Shown here in pieces: positions 8,340 through 17,308 of a DNA stretch of 53,090 bases. Positions within the stretch are counted from its first letter, which is position 1. Every line of letters starts with the position of its first letter. The position numbers were made by a program, and so were the translations under genes. Origin of the DNA: Sedimentisphaerales bacterium (GTDB taxonomy: Bacteria > Planctomycetota > Phycisphaerae > Sedimentisphaerales > SG8-4); the NCBI GenBank assembly GCA_016928975.1, contig JAFGJR010000237.1, forward strand, positions 1-53,090, read 5' to 3'. The notes beneath the pieces were generated by a model. The model made no database searches. It was not told the DNA's origin and worked only from the letters and a program-made list of their open reading frames with translations.

Positions 8340-8960
8340 CTACCGGTTCTTGAGAAGTTCGCGGATGGCCTGAAGCTCCAGCAGAATCTGATGCAAGATC
8401 GGCTGGTCCGCCCGGCCACCGGGCGCTTCGGTGGTCGGTCGTTGGGCCGTCGCGCTGTCGCGCGCTTTGATTCTCTCCCGGATCGTCTCCCTAACCCCTT
8501 CGAGCTGGCGGATGCCCACGAGCCTCAGCTCTGCATGGCCACCTTGTTGTCCCCCGGCGCCGGCGGTCTGGACGTGAATGGTGCCGATATTGAAGGCTCG
8601 CTGGATCGGGCCCTGCGCGACATCGATGTTCGTGATCTTGGGGAAGGGGACGGTCACATACCTCTTCCAGAAGACGCCGGCCTGGCCTCGGACCGCATCG
8701 TCCTCCACAGCGTAGCTGATGGAGTTATAATAGGCGGGGATCCACAGCAGGACCAGCACCATGACCACCAGCCAGACAAGTAAGAGCAGCCCAAATAGCA
8801 CGGCGTTGGCCAGAAGCAGCAAGAGAAATACGACCGTGCCGATGGCAAAGACGGTGATCCAGATCACACACCACAGAGTTCTCTGCTCTTTCTCCGGCTG
8901 AAGCGTCAACCTGTCCATACTCTTGTCTCCCAATTCACTCACGATCTCCCTGTTTGTCAT
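8340..8960 (-). CDS. Membrane protein with a bacterial PH (bPH2/YdbS-like) domain
   Basis: 206 aa. Two closely spaced transmembrane segments at about residues 30-75 form a hairpin. They are followed by the bPH2 pattern (YAVEDDAV-GVFWKR-TVPFPKITNIDVAQGPIQRAFNIGTI) typical of the YdbS/YdbT family. The C-terminal 50 residues are hydrophilic and likely cytoplasmic. The function of bPH2 proteins is poorly known; some affect envelope or antibiotic sensitivity. Its ATG overlaps the stop of the flavin reductase gene (ATGA), so the two are cotranscribed. A second bPH2 protein, with a zinc ribbon, is at 43438-44202. Confidence 0.85.
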   Translation of the reverse strand: MTNREIVSELGDKSMDRLTLQPEKEQRTLWCVIWITVFAIGTVVFLLLLLANAVLFGLLLLVWLVVMVLVLLWIPAYYNSISYAVEDDAVRGQAGVFWKRYVTVPFPKITNIDVAQGPIQRAFNIGTIHVQTAGAGGQQGGHAELRLVGIRQLEGVRETIRERIKARDSATAQRPTTEAPGGRADQPILHQILLELQAIRELLKNR

Positions 8961-9511
8961 CCTCGACCCCGCACATCGACACGGCGGGTGAGCAGGCCGT
9001 ACGTCGTGCCCTGCATGTAGTGCAATGTGTGGAACTTATCGGGAATCCACGCGCCGTCGAAGTATTCCTCCTCGGCACTCGCGTAGACGACCTCGCAAAT
9101 CAGCAGGTCGTGCGTCGTCACGGTGAACGTTTTGACGATTTGACATTCGAGGTGGCCGCTACACTCGGCAATCAGCGGCGGCTTGACGAGCTTGGCGGGG
9201 ACGGGCGTCAGGCGGGCCTCTTTGAACTTGTCCACCTTGCGTCCGCTGACCGTGCCAAGCAGGTGCGTCTGTTCGAGCAGCTCCTCGCCGGGCACGTTGA
9301 TCACCAGCTCGTTGTTGGCGCGGATCAGCTCGTACGTGTAGCGCACGCGATTCATCACCAGCAGGACCAGGCAAGGGTCGGCGGTCTGCACCGGCGTCTG
9401 CCAACTGATCGTCATCGCGTTGGCCTTGTCCATGGTCCCTCCGGTGACCAGGACCACGCAGCCGGGCTCGACGAGCCACTTCGCCTGATTCAAAGGCACG
9501 CCTCGTTTCAT
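8957..9511 (-). CDS. Flavin reductase-like FMN-binding protein
   Basis: About 184 aa of the flavin reductase (DIM6/NTAB-like) fold. Residues 15-60 (CVVLVTGG, NAMTISWQTPV, DPCLVLLVMNRVRYTYELI) match the FMN-binding half-barrel, and the pattern ELVINVPGEELLEQTHLLG follows the family. Such proteins bind FMN and reduce flavin or serve as small oxidoreductases in the cytoplasm. The start is set at the ATG at 9511 because AAAGGAG lies 9 nt upstream; the ATG three codons earlier abuts the Shine-Dalgarno. The gene is translationally coupled to the PH-domain gene downstream. Confidence 0.85.
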   Translation of the reverse strand: MKRGVPLNQAKWLVEPGCVVLVTGGTMDKANAMTISWQTPVQTADPCLVLLVMNRVRYTYELIRANNELVINVPGEELLEQTHLLGTVSGRKVDKFKEARLTPVPAKLVKPPLIAECSGHLECQIVKTFTVTTHDLLICEVVYASAEEEYFDGAWIPDKFHTLHYMQGTTYGLLTRRVDVRGRG

Positions 9512-9696
9512 AGGTTCCATCTCCTTTGTGTCCGGCTATTGACCCTGCCGTGCATGTGCATGTTCAGCGAGCGTTCCCTGCGGATATCATACCCGATCGA
9601 CCGCCTCGTGCCAGCAGCAAGCGAGGCGCCTTCGTCAAGACTGGCGTCATCCCGCGTCGTCGAGGTCTCTCTCCGAGCGCACGGCGACTACCAATG

Positions 9697-9724
9697 AAAA
9701 AGGGCCGGCTCGAGCGGCCGGCCC
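9697..9724 (-). terminator. Rho-independent terminator after the outer-membrane barrel gene
   Basis: On the minus strand, GGGCCGGC pairs with GCCGGCCC (8-bp all-GC stem, 7-nt loop) and is followed directly by TTTTT. It lies 25 nt past the stop codon at 9750. Confidence 0.85.
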
Positions 9725-9749
9725 GTGATCTGCGAAACAACCACTTCCG

Positions 9750-10601
9750 TTAGAACGTGAACCTCACGTTGAGGCTGGCCCACAGCTCGTCGTCATCGTC
9801 GTTGATGGACCTGTCCATCGTGCGCTGGTAATAGAGCGCGGGGGTGAAGAACAGGCCGTGGCCGAAGTTGAAATCGGTGGAGACGCCAAACACGGCGTGG
9901 GACCAGTCGTGATCGGGGTTCGTGTACACCGTGTGCCAATCATTGACCGGGCGGGCCGGCGTCGGCGAGAAGCCCTCGTTGTACACGACCTCGGAGTGGA
10001 GCTTGACCAGTTGCTCCTTCGACGGGCCGGGGATCAGGCTCGGAAGCGAAAAGCCGTAGTCCAGCATGAAAATGTGCAGCCAGCCGGAGGCATCCGCCAG
10101 AGGCAGCTTGGTTGCCGAAGGCCACAGACAGACCGCGGCATACGTCGGGCACAACCCCTTCACCGGCAGGATGTCCGGCCATGACACGATCAGGTGAGCC
10201 TCCTGCAAGTTGAGGGATTCACCTGCATTCAGCTCCGGGTAGTCATAGTAGGTCCAGCCGAACCGGAACTGGGTCAGGAACGGCGTTTCCTTGAACAGGC
10301 CGTTCTGGTAGTACGCGGTGAAGTCCCATCGCTCCTTGTCCTCGCAGCCGCTCGGGTTGGCGCGATGGCCCGCGACCGCGAACCCGAAGCCCGTGTCGAA
10401 CAGGCTCAGGTCGGTCACCACGTGCACGGCGCTCTTGTCATCGTAGACATCGAAGCCGCGCCAGAGATATTTGCTGTCCCACGTGACCCCGATCGATCCG
10501 TGGAGGTCGCCCTTGAGCCCCAGCAGGTCGCCCTCCCAATCCTGGGCCGCCACCGGCGGGACCAGTGAGAGAATGGCAACCAGGAACGCGATTCGCCTCA
10601 T
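9750..10601 (-). CDS. Putative outer-membrane beta-barrel (TorF-like porin)
   Basis: 283 aa with a clear Sec signal peptide (RRIAFLVAILSLVPPVAAQ, cleavage after about residue 19). The mature part shows alternating amphipathic strands rich in Tyr, Trp and Phe. It opens with the SKYLWRGF motif seen in TorF-type putative porins and ends in a C-terminal Phe (LNVRFTF), the BamA recognition feature. An outer-membrane location is inferred and the cargo is unknown. A good ribosome-binding site (AAGGAG) precedes the ATG, and a strong terminator follows. Two Cys pairs (SGCED and LCPTYAAVC) are unusual for a barrel. Confidence 0.75.
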   Translation of the reverse strand: MRRIAFLVAILSLVPPVAAQDWEGDLLGLKGDLHGSIGVTWDSKYLWRGFDVYDDKSAVHVVTDLSLFDTGFGFAVAGHRANPSGCEDKERWDFTAYYQNGLFKETPFLTQFRFGWTYYDYPELNAGESLNLQEAHLIVSWPDILPVKGLCPTYAAVCLWPSATKLPLADASGWLHIFMLDYGFSLPSLIPGPSKEQLVKLHSEVVYNEGFSPTPARPVNDWHTVYTNPDHDWSHAVFGVSTDFNFGHGLFFTPALYYQRTMDRSINDDDDELWASLNVRFTF

Positions 10602-10681
10602 TCTGTTGTCTCCTTACAACGTATTGGCACCGGCTGCGAACATCCCCTGTGCAGCGTCGTTCCTGACGGATCCGTGGCACT

Positions 10682-12070
10682 CTACCAGCGTCCGCTTTTC
10701 CTCATTTCCGCCTTCGGCAGTTTCTCCAGGTCCTTCGCGTACTTCTGCATTTCTTGTTCGGGCAACTCATAATCGGTGAGCCGGCCGGACATGAAGGCAT
10801 CGTAGCCGCTCAGGTCCATCAGGCCGTGGCCGCTGTAGTTGAACAGGATCACCTTCTCTTTGCCTTCGTCGCGTGCCTTCTCCGCCTCTTCGATGGCGCA
10901 CGCGACCGCGTGGCTGGTCTCCGGGGCACAGATGGCCCCTTCCGTCGCGGCCCAGGTCATAGCTGCCTCATAGCAGCGCTTCTGGTGATAGGCGCGGGGC
11001 GTGAACAGACCTTCGACGATGCACTGGCACACGAGCGGCGCCATACCATGATACCGCAGTCCGCCGGCATGAATTGGCGGCGGGATGAAGGCATGACCGA
11101 GGGTGTGCATCGCCAGCAGCGGCGTCATGCACGCCGTGTCGCCGTGATCGTAATGGAACGGGGCGCGCGTCATCGTCGGACATGCCGTCGGCTCCACGGG
11201 AATGATCTCCATGTTCGCGCCGTTGATCTTATCGGCCGTGAACGGGAAGGCCAGCCCGGCGAAGTTGCTGCCGCCGCCGGCGCAGCCGATGACGATGTCC
11301 GGCAGCTTCTCGCCGACCGCCTGCATCTGCTTCTTTGCCTCCAGGCCGATGATTGTCTGATGCAGCAGCACGTGGTTCAGCACGCTGCCCAACGAATAGC
11401 GGGTCTGACCCGACGTATCGGTGACGGCGGCCTCGATGGCTTCGCTGATCGCGATGCCCAGGCTGCCGGGGGTGTCGGGCATCTTTTCGAGGATCGCCCG
11501 GCCGGCGTTGGTCTCGGTGCTCGGACTGGCGATGCAGTTGGCGCCCCAGACCTGCATCATCAGCTTGCGGAAGGGCTTCTGGTCGAAGCTGATGCGGACC
11601 ATGAAGACCTTGCACTCGAGCCCGAAGAGCTTGCAGGCGAACGCCAGGGCACTGCCCCACTGGCCCGCGCCGGTCTCGGTGGTCAGCCGCTTGATGCCGA
11701 AGGCCTTGTTGTAGTAAGCCTGCGCCACCGCGGTGTTGGGCTTGTGGCTTCCCGGCGGGCTCACGCTCTCGTCCTTGAAGTAAATGCGGGCCGGGGTCTT
11801 GAGATAGCGCTCCAGGCGCACTGCCCGCTTCAACGGCGTCGGACGCCACTGGTACAGAACATCGAGCACCTCCTCCGGAATCGTGATCCACCGCTCCGCG
11901 CTCACCTCCTGCTCGATGATGTTCATCGGGAACACGGGCGCCAGCATCTCCGGGCCGATCGGCTTGCCGTCGGGCCCCAGCGGCGGAAGCAGCGGCGTCG
12001 GCAGGTCGGCCGCGATGTTGTACCATTGGCGAGGGATGTCGCCTTCTCGAAGCAGGATCTTGCGCTCCAT
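10682..12070 (-). CDS. trpB: Tryptophan synthase beta subunit, TrpB2-type
   Basis: 462-aa PLP enzyme of the TrpB2 class (longer than the 390-400-aa TrpB1). The PLP lysine lies in GSHKPNTA, followed by the TrpB2 motif [12 protein letters not shown] and the phosphate-binding loop CAGGGSNF. It condenses indole with serine or O-phosphoserine. No trpA or other trp gene is nearby, as is usual for TrpB2, which can act alone as an indole scavenger. The reading frame stays open upstream to 12451, but that part is repeat DNA. The ATG at 12070 has GGAGA 7-8 nt before it and matches the family N-terminus ([18 protein letters not shown]). Confidence 0.92.
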   Translation of the reverse strand: MERKILLREGDIPRQWYNIAADLPTPLLPPLGPDGKPIGPEMLAPVFPMNIIEQEVSAERWITIPEEVLDVLYQWRPTPLKRAVRLERYLKTPARIYFKDESVSPPGSHKPNTAVAQAYYNKAFGIKRLTTETGAGQWGSALAFACKLFGLECKVFMVRISFDQKPFRKLMMQVWGANCIASPSTETNAGRAILEKMPDTPGSLGIAISEAIEAAVTDTSGQTRYSLGSVLNHVLLHQTIIGLEAKKQMQAVGEKLPDIVIGCAGGGSNFAGLAFPFTADKINGANMEIIPVEPTACPTMTRAPFHYDHGDTACMTPLLAMHTLGHAFIPPPIHAGGLRYHGMAPLVCQCIVEGLFTPRAYHQKRCYEAAMTWAATEGAICAPETSHAVACAIEEAEKARDEGKEKVILFNYSGHGLMDLSGYDAFMSGRLTDYELPEQEMQKYAKDLEKLPKAEMRKSGRW

Positions 12071-12204
12071 TGTCTGTTCTCCAACCAAAGTGTTGTTATC
12101 GGGCGAATTTCGCGTACTGAAGCCACGTAAGCACATATATTTCGGCAATTCCCGGCGGCCTGTCAACCGAAAACCATCAAAAACCCCACCCGAGGGTCTC
12201 TCCG

Positions 12205-12360
12205 TCCAAGGCTTCTTCACCACGGAGACGCAAAGGACGCCGAGGTTCCTCCGGCCTTCGCTCCGTGCTCTCCGTGCCTGGGTGGTGTACACTGTCAACT
12301 GAGAACCGACAACTGCCAGCTGTCTTTTCTCTTGCCCGCTCCACAGGCGGCCGGCATAAT
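12205..12360 (+). repeat. Interspersed intergenic element, copy B (short form) in the trpB/DUF3795 gap
   Basis: Contains a CACGGAGACGCAAAGGACGC tract and its inverted relative (CTCCGTGCTCTCCGTG), then ACTGAGAACCGACAACTGCCAG and the promoter block TTGCCC-N17-CATAAT. The order of parts matches copies A and C but the downstream 130 bases are missing. The rest of the gap holds nothing recognisable. Confidence 0.55.
12332..12360 (+). promoter_or_regulatory. Repeat-borne promoter for the DUF3795 gene
   Basis: TTGCCC (12332-12337), 17-bp spacer, CATAAT (12355-12360). Predicted start near 12367 gives a 35-nt leader containing GGAG 7 nt before the ATG at 12402. Confidence 0.6.
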
Positions 12361-12401
12361 CGCGCCCGTCGTTCCCAACCACCTTTGCAGCGGAGTCCGG
12401 C

Positions 12402-12818
12402 ATGAAGAAAAACAATGGGATTACCGCAGCTCTGATCGCCCCCTGCGGCATGAACTGTTGCCTCTGTATCGCCTATGTGAGGGACAGGGACCCCTGCCCC
12501 GGCTGCCGACGGGACGACCGCGTCAAACCGATCACCCGATACACCTGCCGAATCAAAACCTGCCGGAAGCTGATCCGCAACAATGCCAAGTACTGCTTCA
12601 AATGCGATGAATTCCCCTGCGACCGCCTGACTCACCTGGACAAGCGCTACCGAACCAAGTACGCCATGAGCATGCTTGACAACCTCGCGAGCATTAGCGC
12701 CCTCGGTATAAGACGCTTCCTCGCCGCCGAGAAGGAGAAATGGTCCTGTCCCGCCTGCGGCCAGCTCCTCTGCGTCCACAAACCCCAATGCCTCTCCTGC
12801 GGCCGCCCCCGGCGCTAG
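12402..12818 (+). CDS. DUF3795 cysteine-rich protein
   Basis: 138 aa. It opens with the DUF3795 hallmark ([14 protein letters not shown]), then CPGCR, a C-x5-C pair (CRIKTC) and [12 protein letters not shown]. The family motif [14 protein letters not shown] follows. It ends with a zinc-ribbon-like pair (CPACG and CLSCGRP). The fifteen or so cysteines suggest metal binding in the cytoplasm. The family has no established function. The start is supported by GGAG and by the repeat-borne promoter. It is monocistronic. Confidence 0.88.
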   Translation: MKKNNGITAALIAPCGMNCCLCIAYVRDRDPCPGCRRDDRVKPITRYTCRIKTCRKLIRNNAKYCFKCDEFPCDRLTHLDKRYRTKYAMSMLDNLASISALGIRRFLAAEKEKWSCPACGQLLCVHKPQCLSCGRPRR

Positions 12819-12866
12819 CCCGTCCTTCCCACGCAGAGACACAGGTACGCAGAGGGCAACGGCTTT

Positions 12867-12891
12867 GTCATTCCTGCGGAAGCAGGAATCC
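12867..12891. repeat. REP-like hairpin (GTCATTCCTGCG family)
   Basis: GTCATTCCTGC-GGAA-GCAGGAATCC, a 9-bp stem. Nearly identical in form to 7053-7077 and to the first hairpin of 39231-39303. Confidence 0.7.
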
Positions 12892-12899
12892 ATCCTCTC

Positions 12900-13140
12900 A
12901 CCCGGCTGCCGATAACCATCCGCAGACTCCAAACTGAGAACTGGCAACCGTCATTCTCTTTTTCCTCGTCTCTCCCATCCAGATTTGGCATAATTGCCCT
13001 CAGCGGACCACTCCTGGCAGAAGTGCGACGGATTAGAGTTGCGGCCGTCCGTGGGTCGGATAGATGTGCTGAGGCCGAAACGAGTTCAACGGCCATGAAG
13101 ATGCGAAGGCCGAGGAATAAAGGAGATAGGAGAAAGCGGA
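12900..13140 (+). repeat. Interspersed intergenic element, copy C
   Basis: Full-length relative of copy A in the opposite orientation; it includes CATAAT at 12989-12994 with a degenerate -35 (TCGTCT) 17 bp before it. It points toward the 3' end of the convergent methyltransferase gene, so it drives no obvious gene. Both full copies contain ATGAAG(A/G)TGCGAAGG, which could start a very short peptide (MKxRRxR). Confidence 0.6.
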
Positions 13141-13164
13141 AATAGGCGAGTGCACCGTTTCCGG

Positions 13165-16100
13165 TCATCTTTCCGCATGTTCGGCCGGCCGCCAGGACCA
13201 CGTGTCGGCCTTCACCACCTCGTAGTTGGCGTCGAGTTCCGGCTGCGTCAAAATCAGGGCTACGATTCGGCGCGCCATGTTCATAACCTCGCGTGCCTCG
13301 TCAGCTTTGATCGCTCTGCCAAGAACACTCTCTTCCCGGTAGCTCAACCATTTCTTGATGACTTGATGCCCGCCGATGTAGTACTCCCACACGTTCGAGG
13401 GGATGTTCCGCCAATAAACGGTATCGTTCAGGTACACGTCACAGGTCTGCTCCCCCAGCAGCCGAATCACATCCTCGGCTGTCGTCCCTCGCGCCACAGC
13501 TTCGGCTTCGATGGCCTTGCACTCTCCTGCATCATATGCCCGCTGGGACAACTTGCCTTTGGCAGGCATCACGACGCCACCTTTGCCCGTGTGGCCCCAG
13601 CCGACTGTCATGGACAAGTCGATCGGCGCTTGCCCAGTCTTCGTCGTGAGCCCAACGGTCTTTAACAGGGGAGCGAGGTCCCCTACGGTGACCCCGGGGA
13701 CCTGGGCCTCGGTATCCAGCATCGCTGCGATCCGCTCCCCCAGCGATGCTGATGCTTCCAGAGTCTTGCGGGCAGCGGGCAGCGGAATTCGGGGCCAATC
13801 CCGCTGGATACCATCAGCGTTCTCGGCCAGATACGACGGGCTGTATCCAATTGCCAGAGCATGCATCCAGACCAACCTCGCGGTCTTCAGATCGACATCA
13901 GAGTCCATAAACCTCAAAGCCGCCAAGTACGCTCGTGCTCGTGCCGCTATGTTTGCCACCGGTCTATCAGGTTCCGGTTTATCCCCTAAAGCGGCGAAGA
14001 GCGTCGCCTCGGCCTCCTTTTCAAGCCGAGAGCCGTTCCTGAGGAGGATGGGGAAATGACGTGCGTGCCCGGAAATGCAGTCGTAATCACAAACGAGCCG
14101 CGAGAAGAAGAAGGGAGGACCTTCCGGCGTCTTGTCGGCCGTGTCTCGCGAGATGAAGAAAGCATTGTCGGGAAAACGCTGACTGAGCAATTGAGGACTG
14201 GGGCGGGAAAACAGCGGCTGGATGGCCGGATCCAGGTAGGCTGCTCGAACATCGAACGGTTTGAAAGGATAGTGGACAACGTTCTGCAAATGGTACATCA
14301 CTTTGCCTTTCAACGCTCTCCGAGACTCCTCGGCACGGAACTCTCCTGATGAGAGCATGAAGCGTGGCTCAACCCGGCGGATTTCGCTGTCCACTACACT
14401 GGGGTCCAGATACGCGCGCAGACAATCAAATTCATCAACTTGCGACCGGAAACGGATCAACGAGTTACCGCGGCGCTCGATGGGCCCATTGAATGGCGTC
14501 ACGGCGCACAGATCTATGAGCTTCGGCCAGCCGTCATAGGCTTCGGTCACATTCTCCGGGCGGAAGGAAAGCCGGTTGTTCTGAGACGGACAGGCCAGTG
14601 TATACGTCGCATCAAATCTCTTGGCCTTCAGGCTATCAAGCAACTCCGTGCGTTTATCAATACCCCAGAAGTGGCGAAAGCGAACCGTCGGTTTCTTCTG
14701 GCGCGTCGCCTTGCGCACGATGACGCAAACCGCCGTGCCGACTCGGATGCCTTCATGGTTGTAGTCGGTCGAAAAGACCGATGGGTCGGGTCTGCCTTCG
14801 GGCGTCAACTTGCCTGTCTCGCGGCTGTCGCCGTTCATACAGTCCAACCATACCTTGTCGAACTCTTTGAGGAGCCGCTCGCGCATAACAACAAAGGAGG
14901 GGTCACTCAGGTACGAGAAATTGGAGATGAACGAGATTACTCCTCTGCCGGTCATCTCCGCGATGCGTCGTTCAGCCAAGCGGAGAAATCGCACGTAGAG
15001 ATCGTCCAGATTGAACTTCTTGATACCCCAGCCGCCGATTTCCGGTGGGTCGTTCAGCCGATAGCGGGTGATGGTATCCTTCTCAGGAATGGGATTTCCG
15101 TCCTTGTCATAGCGGATCTTCCGCTTGCCTGTCGGCCTGGTTCCCCGGCGTTTCTTACGCACTTCATAGGCGCCTTTGTACACTTCAACCAGTCCCTCTT
15201 CTTCTGCGGGGCTGGTGCCAGCGAAGGCGTTATAGGGTGGATTGCCGAGCACAACCAGTATCTTCTCTTCACGTTTGACTCGCCCGGCCTTGCGACGCTC
15301 CTCCTCAAGTTCGGGGTGCGGGATGGGTCGCTGGCCCTTTACCTCCCATCCGGTGAGGGCATTAGTCAGGTACACCCCAACGCGCTCGCCCTTCGCCTGT
15401 GACAGCGGTGCACCTTGGGCTTGCAGTGCCAATCCCAATTGGAGATGCGATATGACAAAAGGGGCGGGGAGTATCTCAAAGCCGAACACGCGATTCATCG
15501 CTGCCTCTTTCAGGTCTGACGCGACAAGCGCGTCTCCCGCTTTGTCGCGCAGAGTTGCAGCAATTCGACGGAGGACCTCGACCAGATATGCCCCTGTGCC
15601 ACAACAAGGGTCCAATATGATAACGTTCGGATCGGCCAAGCCATCGGCAAGGTCCAGCTCCTCGCGCAAGACCGCGTCGACACGCGCAACCTGATATCTG
15701 ACGATCTCCAGCGGAGTGTACCAGACGCCCAACTCCTTCCGGAGTACCGGATCATATGCCTCCAGGAATGGTTCGTAAAAGTATTGGACCGCGTGCTCCT
15801 CCTCGAAACATCTGAAGAACTCGCCTCGGGCAACACGGTTCAGCACACCAGCAGCCCAGTCCAGCAGTTCCACCAAACTCAACTGGCCAAGTTGGTTGGG
15901 TTCAGCGACCTGGCGGTACAGTGTGCGGATGAATGGCACATGCAGGGACCACTCGGCCGTCCGCCAGTCAAATCGGGCATTGGTGCTCGGGTTGGTCTTG
16001 TGCCAACTCACCCACGCTGAGAAGACACCGTAGAAAAGAGTCTGGACCAGGGTTGATCGGAAGAAGTGCTCGCCCCTATCACCGGTAAACTTCATACCCA

Positions 16101-16818
16101 GCGCCTCTTCGAGGGCGGACCGGATTACCTGTAGGGCCGGCAACTGCTTCTGCTGCTCGACACGGAAAAGACCATCACGAGCGTAAGAGGCCAGAAACCA
16201 TGCGACCAGTTTGGGGCTCAGCAACGACGCGTTGTGCAGACATGCTCGCTTGATGAACTCCACGAATTGTTCACCCTTTTGCTGGGCGGTTGCGCGGGGA
16301 TGCGTCACCTTATTGTGCCAGAAATCCCTTTCATCATCCGCAAGCGAGAACGACTCCCGTTCTACGGGATGCGCATTAGTGGCTCGCTCGACGATCAGGA
16401 AATCACGCAGGTTGGTTACAATGACGATGCCATACAGATCGAGGTACTTGGCTACCTGCGCGCTGGCTGCGACGACCTTCACTTCCTTCTTCGCTGATTT
16501 TGCCTCTATTGCGCCGCGAGATGGAGGAAGACCGGGTCGCGGATTTGCCTCGCTCTTGCGTCCGGACTGATCGGCTGTGAAGAGTCCCCCATCGGGGTTG
16601 TCTGCCCCCTGATCCTTCAGGTTCATGACGCAAAGGACTTTGGGCCTCAGTGTCTTGCCCACGGCGTTGAATAGATTCGCCAGAGCGGGATAGTACGACG
16701 TCTCAGGTGAGTTTGCCTGTGTTGACCAAATGTCCCTTAGCTGGGACAGATAGGCCTCCGCAATCCCTATGGCCTGATTGGCCGTCATCGGGCCAACACT
16801 CGCGTCCTGCTTCGCCAT
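13165..16818 (-). CDS. Single-chain restriction nuclease-N6-adenine methyltransferase (type ISP/IIG-like)
   Basis: 1217 aa. The N-terminus carries a PD-(D/E)xK nuclease pattern: NPDGGLFT (Asp76) then RGAIEAKS (Glu105, Lys107). Residues 340-540 are a gamma-class adenine methyltransferase with YTPLEIV, SAM motif LDPCCGTG (402-409) and catalytic NPPY (526-529). The C-terminal 500 residues match in layout the specificity region of type ISP enzymes such as LlaBIII. No helicase motifs are visible, so it is shorter than a true translocating ISP enzyme and may work like type IIG. Start: AAGGA 9 nt before the ATG, with a TTGACA promoter upstream. No separate methylase or specificity gene is nearby. 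Confidence 0.85.
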   Translation of the reverse strand: MAKQDASVGPMTANQAIGIAEAYLSQLRDIWSTQANSPETSYYPALANLFNAVGKTLRPKVLCVMNLKDQGADNPDGGLFTADQSGRKSEANPRPGLPPSRGAIEAKSAKKEVKVVAASAQVAKYLDLYGIVIVTNLRDFLIVERATNAHPVERESFSLADDERDFWHNKVTHPRATAQQKGEQFVEFIKRACLHNASLLSPKLVAWFLASYARDGLFRVEQQKQLPALQVIRSALEEALGMKFTGDRGEHFFRSTLVQTLFYGVFSAWVSWHKTNPSTNARFDWRTAEWSLHVPFIRTLYRQVAEPNQLGQLSLVELLDWAAGVLNRVARGEFFRCFEEEHAVQYFYEPFLEAYDPVLRKELGVWYTPLEIVRYQVARVDAVLREELDLADGLADPNVIILDPCCGTGAYLVEVLRRIAATLRDKAGDALVASDLKEAAMNRVFGFEILPAPFVISHLQLGLALQAQGAPLSQAKGERVGVYLTNALTGWEVKGQRPIPHPELEEERRKAGRVKREEKILVVLGNPPYNAFAGTSPAEEEGLVEVYKGAYEVRKKRRGTRPTGKRKIRYDKDGNPIPEKDTITRYRLNDPPEIGGWGIKKFNLDDLYVRFLRLAERRIAEMTGRGVISFISNFSYLSDPSFVVMRERLLKEFDKVWLDCMNGDSRETGKLTPEGRPDPSVFSTDYNHEGIRVGTAVCVIVRKATRQKKPTVRFRHFWGIDKRTELLDSLKAKRFDATYTLACPSQNNRLSFRPENVTEAYDGWPKLIDLCAVTPFNGPIERRGNSLIRFRSQVDEFDCLRAYLDPSVVDSEIRRVEPRFMLSSGEFRAEESRRALKGKVMYHLQNVVHYPFKPFDVRAAYLDPAIQPLFSRPSPQLLSQRFPDNAFFISRDTADKTPEGPPFFFSRLVCDYDCISGHARHFPILLRNGSRLEKEAEATLFAALGDKPEPDRPVANIAARARAYLAALRFMDSDVDLKTARLVWMHALAIGYSPSYLAENADGIQRDWPRIPLPAARKTLEASASLGERIAAMLDTEAQVPGVTVGDLAPLLKTVGLTTKTGQAPIDLSMTVGWGHTGKGGVVMPAKGKLSQRAYDAGECKAIEAEAVARGTTAEDVIRLLGEQTCDVYLNDTVYWRNIPSNVWEYYIGGHQVIKKWLSYREESVLGRAIKADEAREVMNMARRIVALILTQPELDANYEVVKADTWSWRPAEHAER

Positions 16819-16861
16819 GGTGGAAATTCCTTAAACGTACGAATGAGTGAAAGTGCACGCC

Positions 16862-16889
16862 ATCTTACCCGGCTTACCACAAATGTCAA
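16862..16889 (-). promoter_or_regulatory. Promoter of the nuclease-methyltransferase gene
   Basis: Minus strand TTGACA (16889-16884), 16-bp spacer, TAAGAT (16867-16862). Predicted start near 16855, a 37-nt leader. Confidence 0.6.
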
Positions 16890-17308
16890 ATCGCCCTTGT
16901 GGTTTCGGGTCAACTGGAGTTCAAGTCAGGTACTCTCGGCAGTGGCTCACCGTAAGTGTCAGCCTGGCAAAGGGTTAGCCGGAAGAGTGCGGGCGACATG
17001 ATTGTAGATGTGGGATTGCGGATTGAGGCGGAGGCGGGGGCATCATGGACTGTGGCTGGGAGAAATCAGCCGAGATAGCAATCTGAGACCCTGAGTTTTC
17101 AGAAGCTCCAATCCGACCCGCAAATCCGAAGTACCAAGCACAGAATCCGAAACAAATCCCCAATACGAAACCCCAATGACAGAAGCGCCGGCGCTGGCGG
17201 ATTGCATGGACCTGCCCTGAGCCAACACCCTCGGCGTCTACGCCCTCCAGTACGTAGCTCAGTGGAATGAATGATCGGTAGGGGCGAATAATGCCCGTAC
17301 GGGGGCGC
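16890..17308. other. Intergenic region with degenerate repeat text, no gene
   Basis: Both strands lack a plausible gene. The stretch 17080-17180 is made of short A-rich degenerate repeats (AAATCCGAAGTACCAAGCAC, AATCCGAAACAAATCC). A partial palindrome GGTAGGGGCGAATAATGCCC lies near 17277. A tRNA-like word at 17254-17265 is not part of a foldable tRNA. Confidence 0.5.

Noticed and set aside
7131..8783. 550-codon plus-strand frame opposite the Tat protein and PH protein
   Set aside because: Spans two real genes and a repeat gap on the other strand; no motif or ribosome-binding site.
12071..12451. N-terminal extension of TrpB2 by 127 residues
   Set aside because: Consists of intergenic repeat text; the ATG at 12070 has a ribosome-binding site and matches the family start.
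17254..17265. GTAGCTCAGTGG, a tRNA D-arm word
   Set aside because: No acceptor, anticodon or T-arm can be drawn around it and there is no CCA or TTCAA loop, so it is chance or a very decayed remnant.
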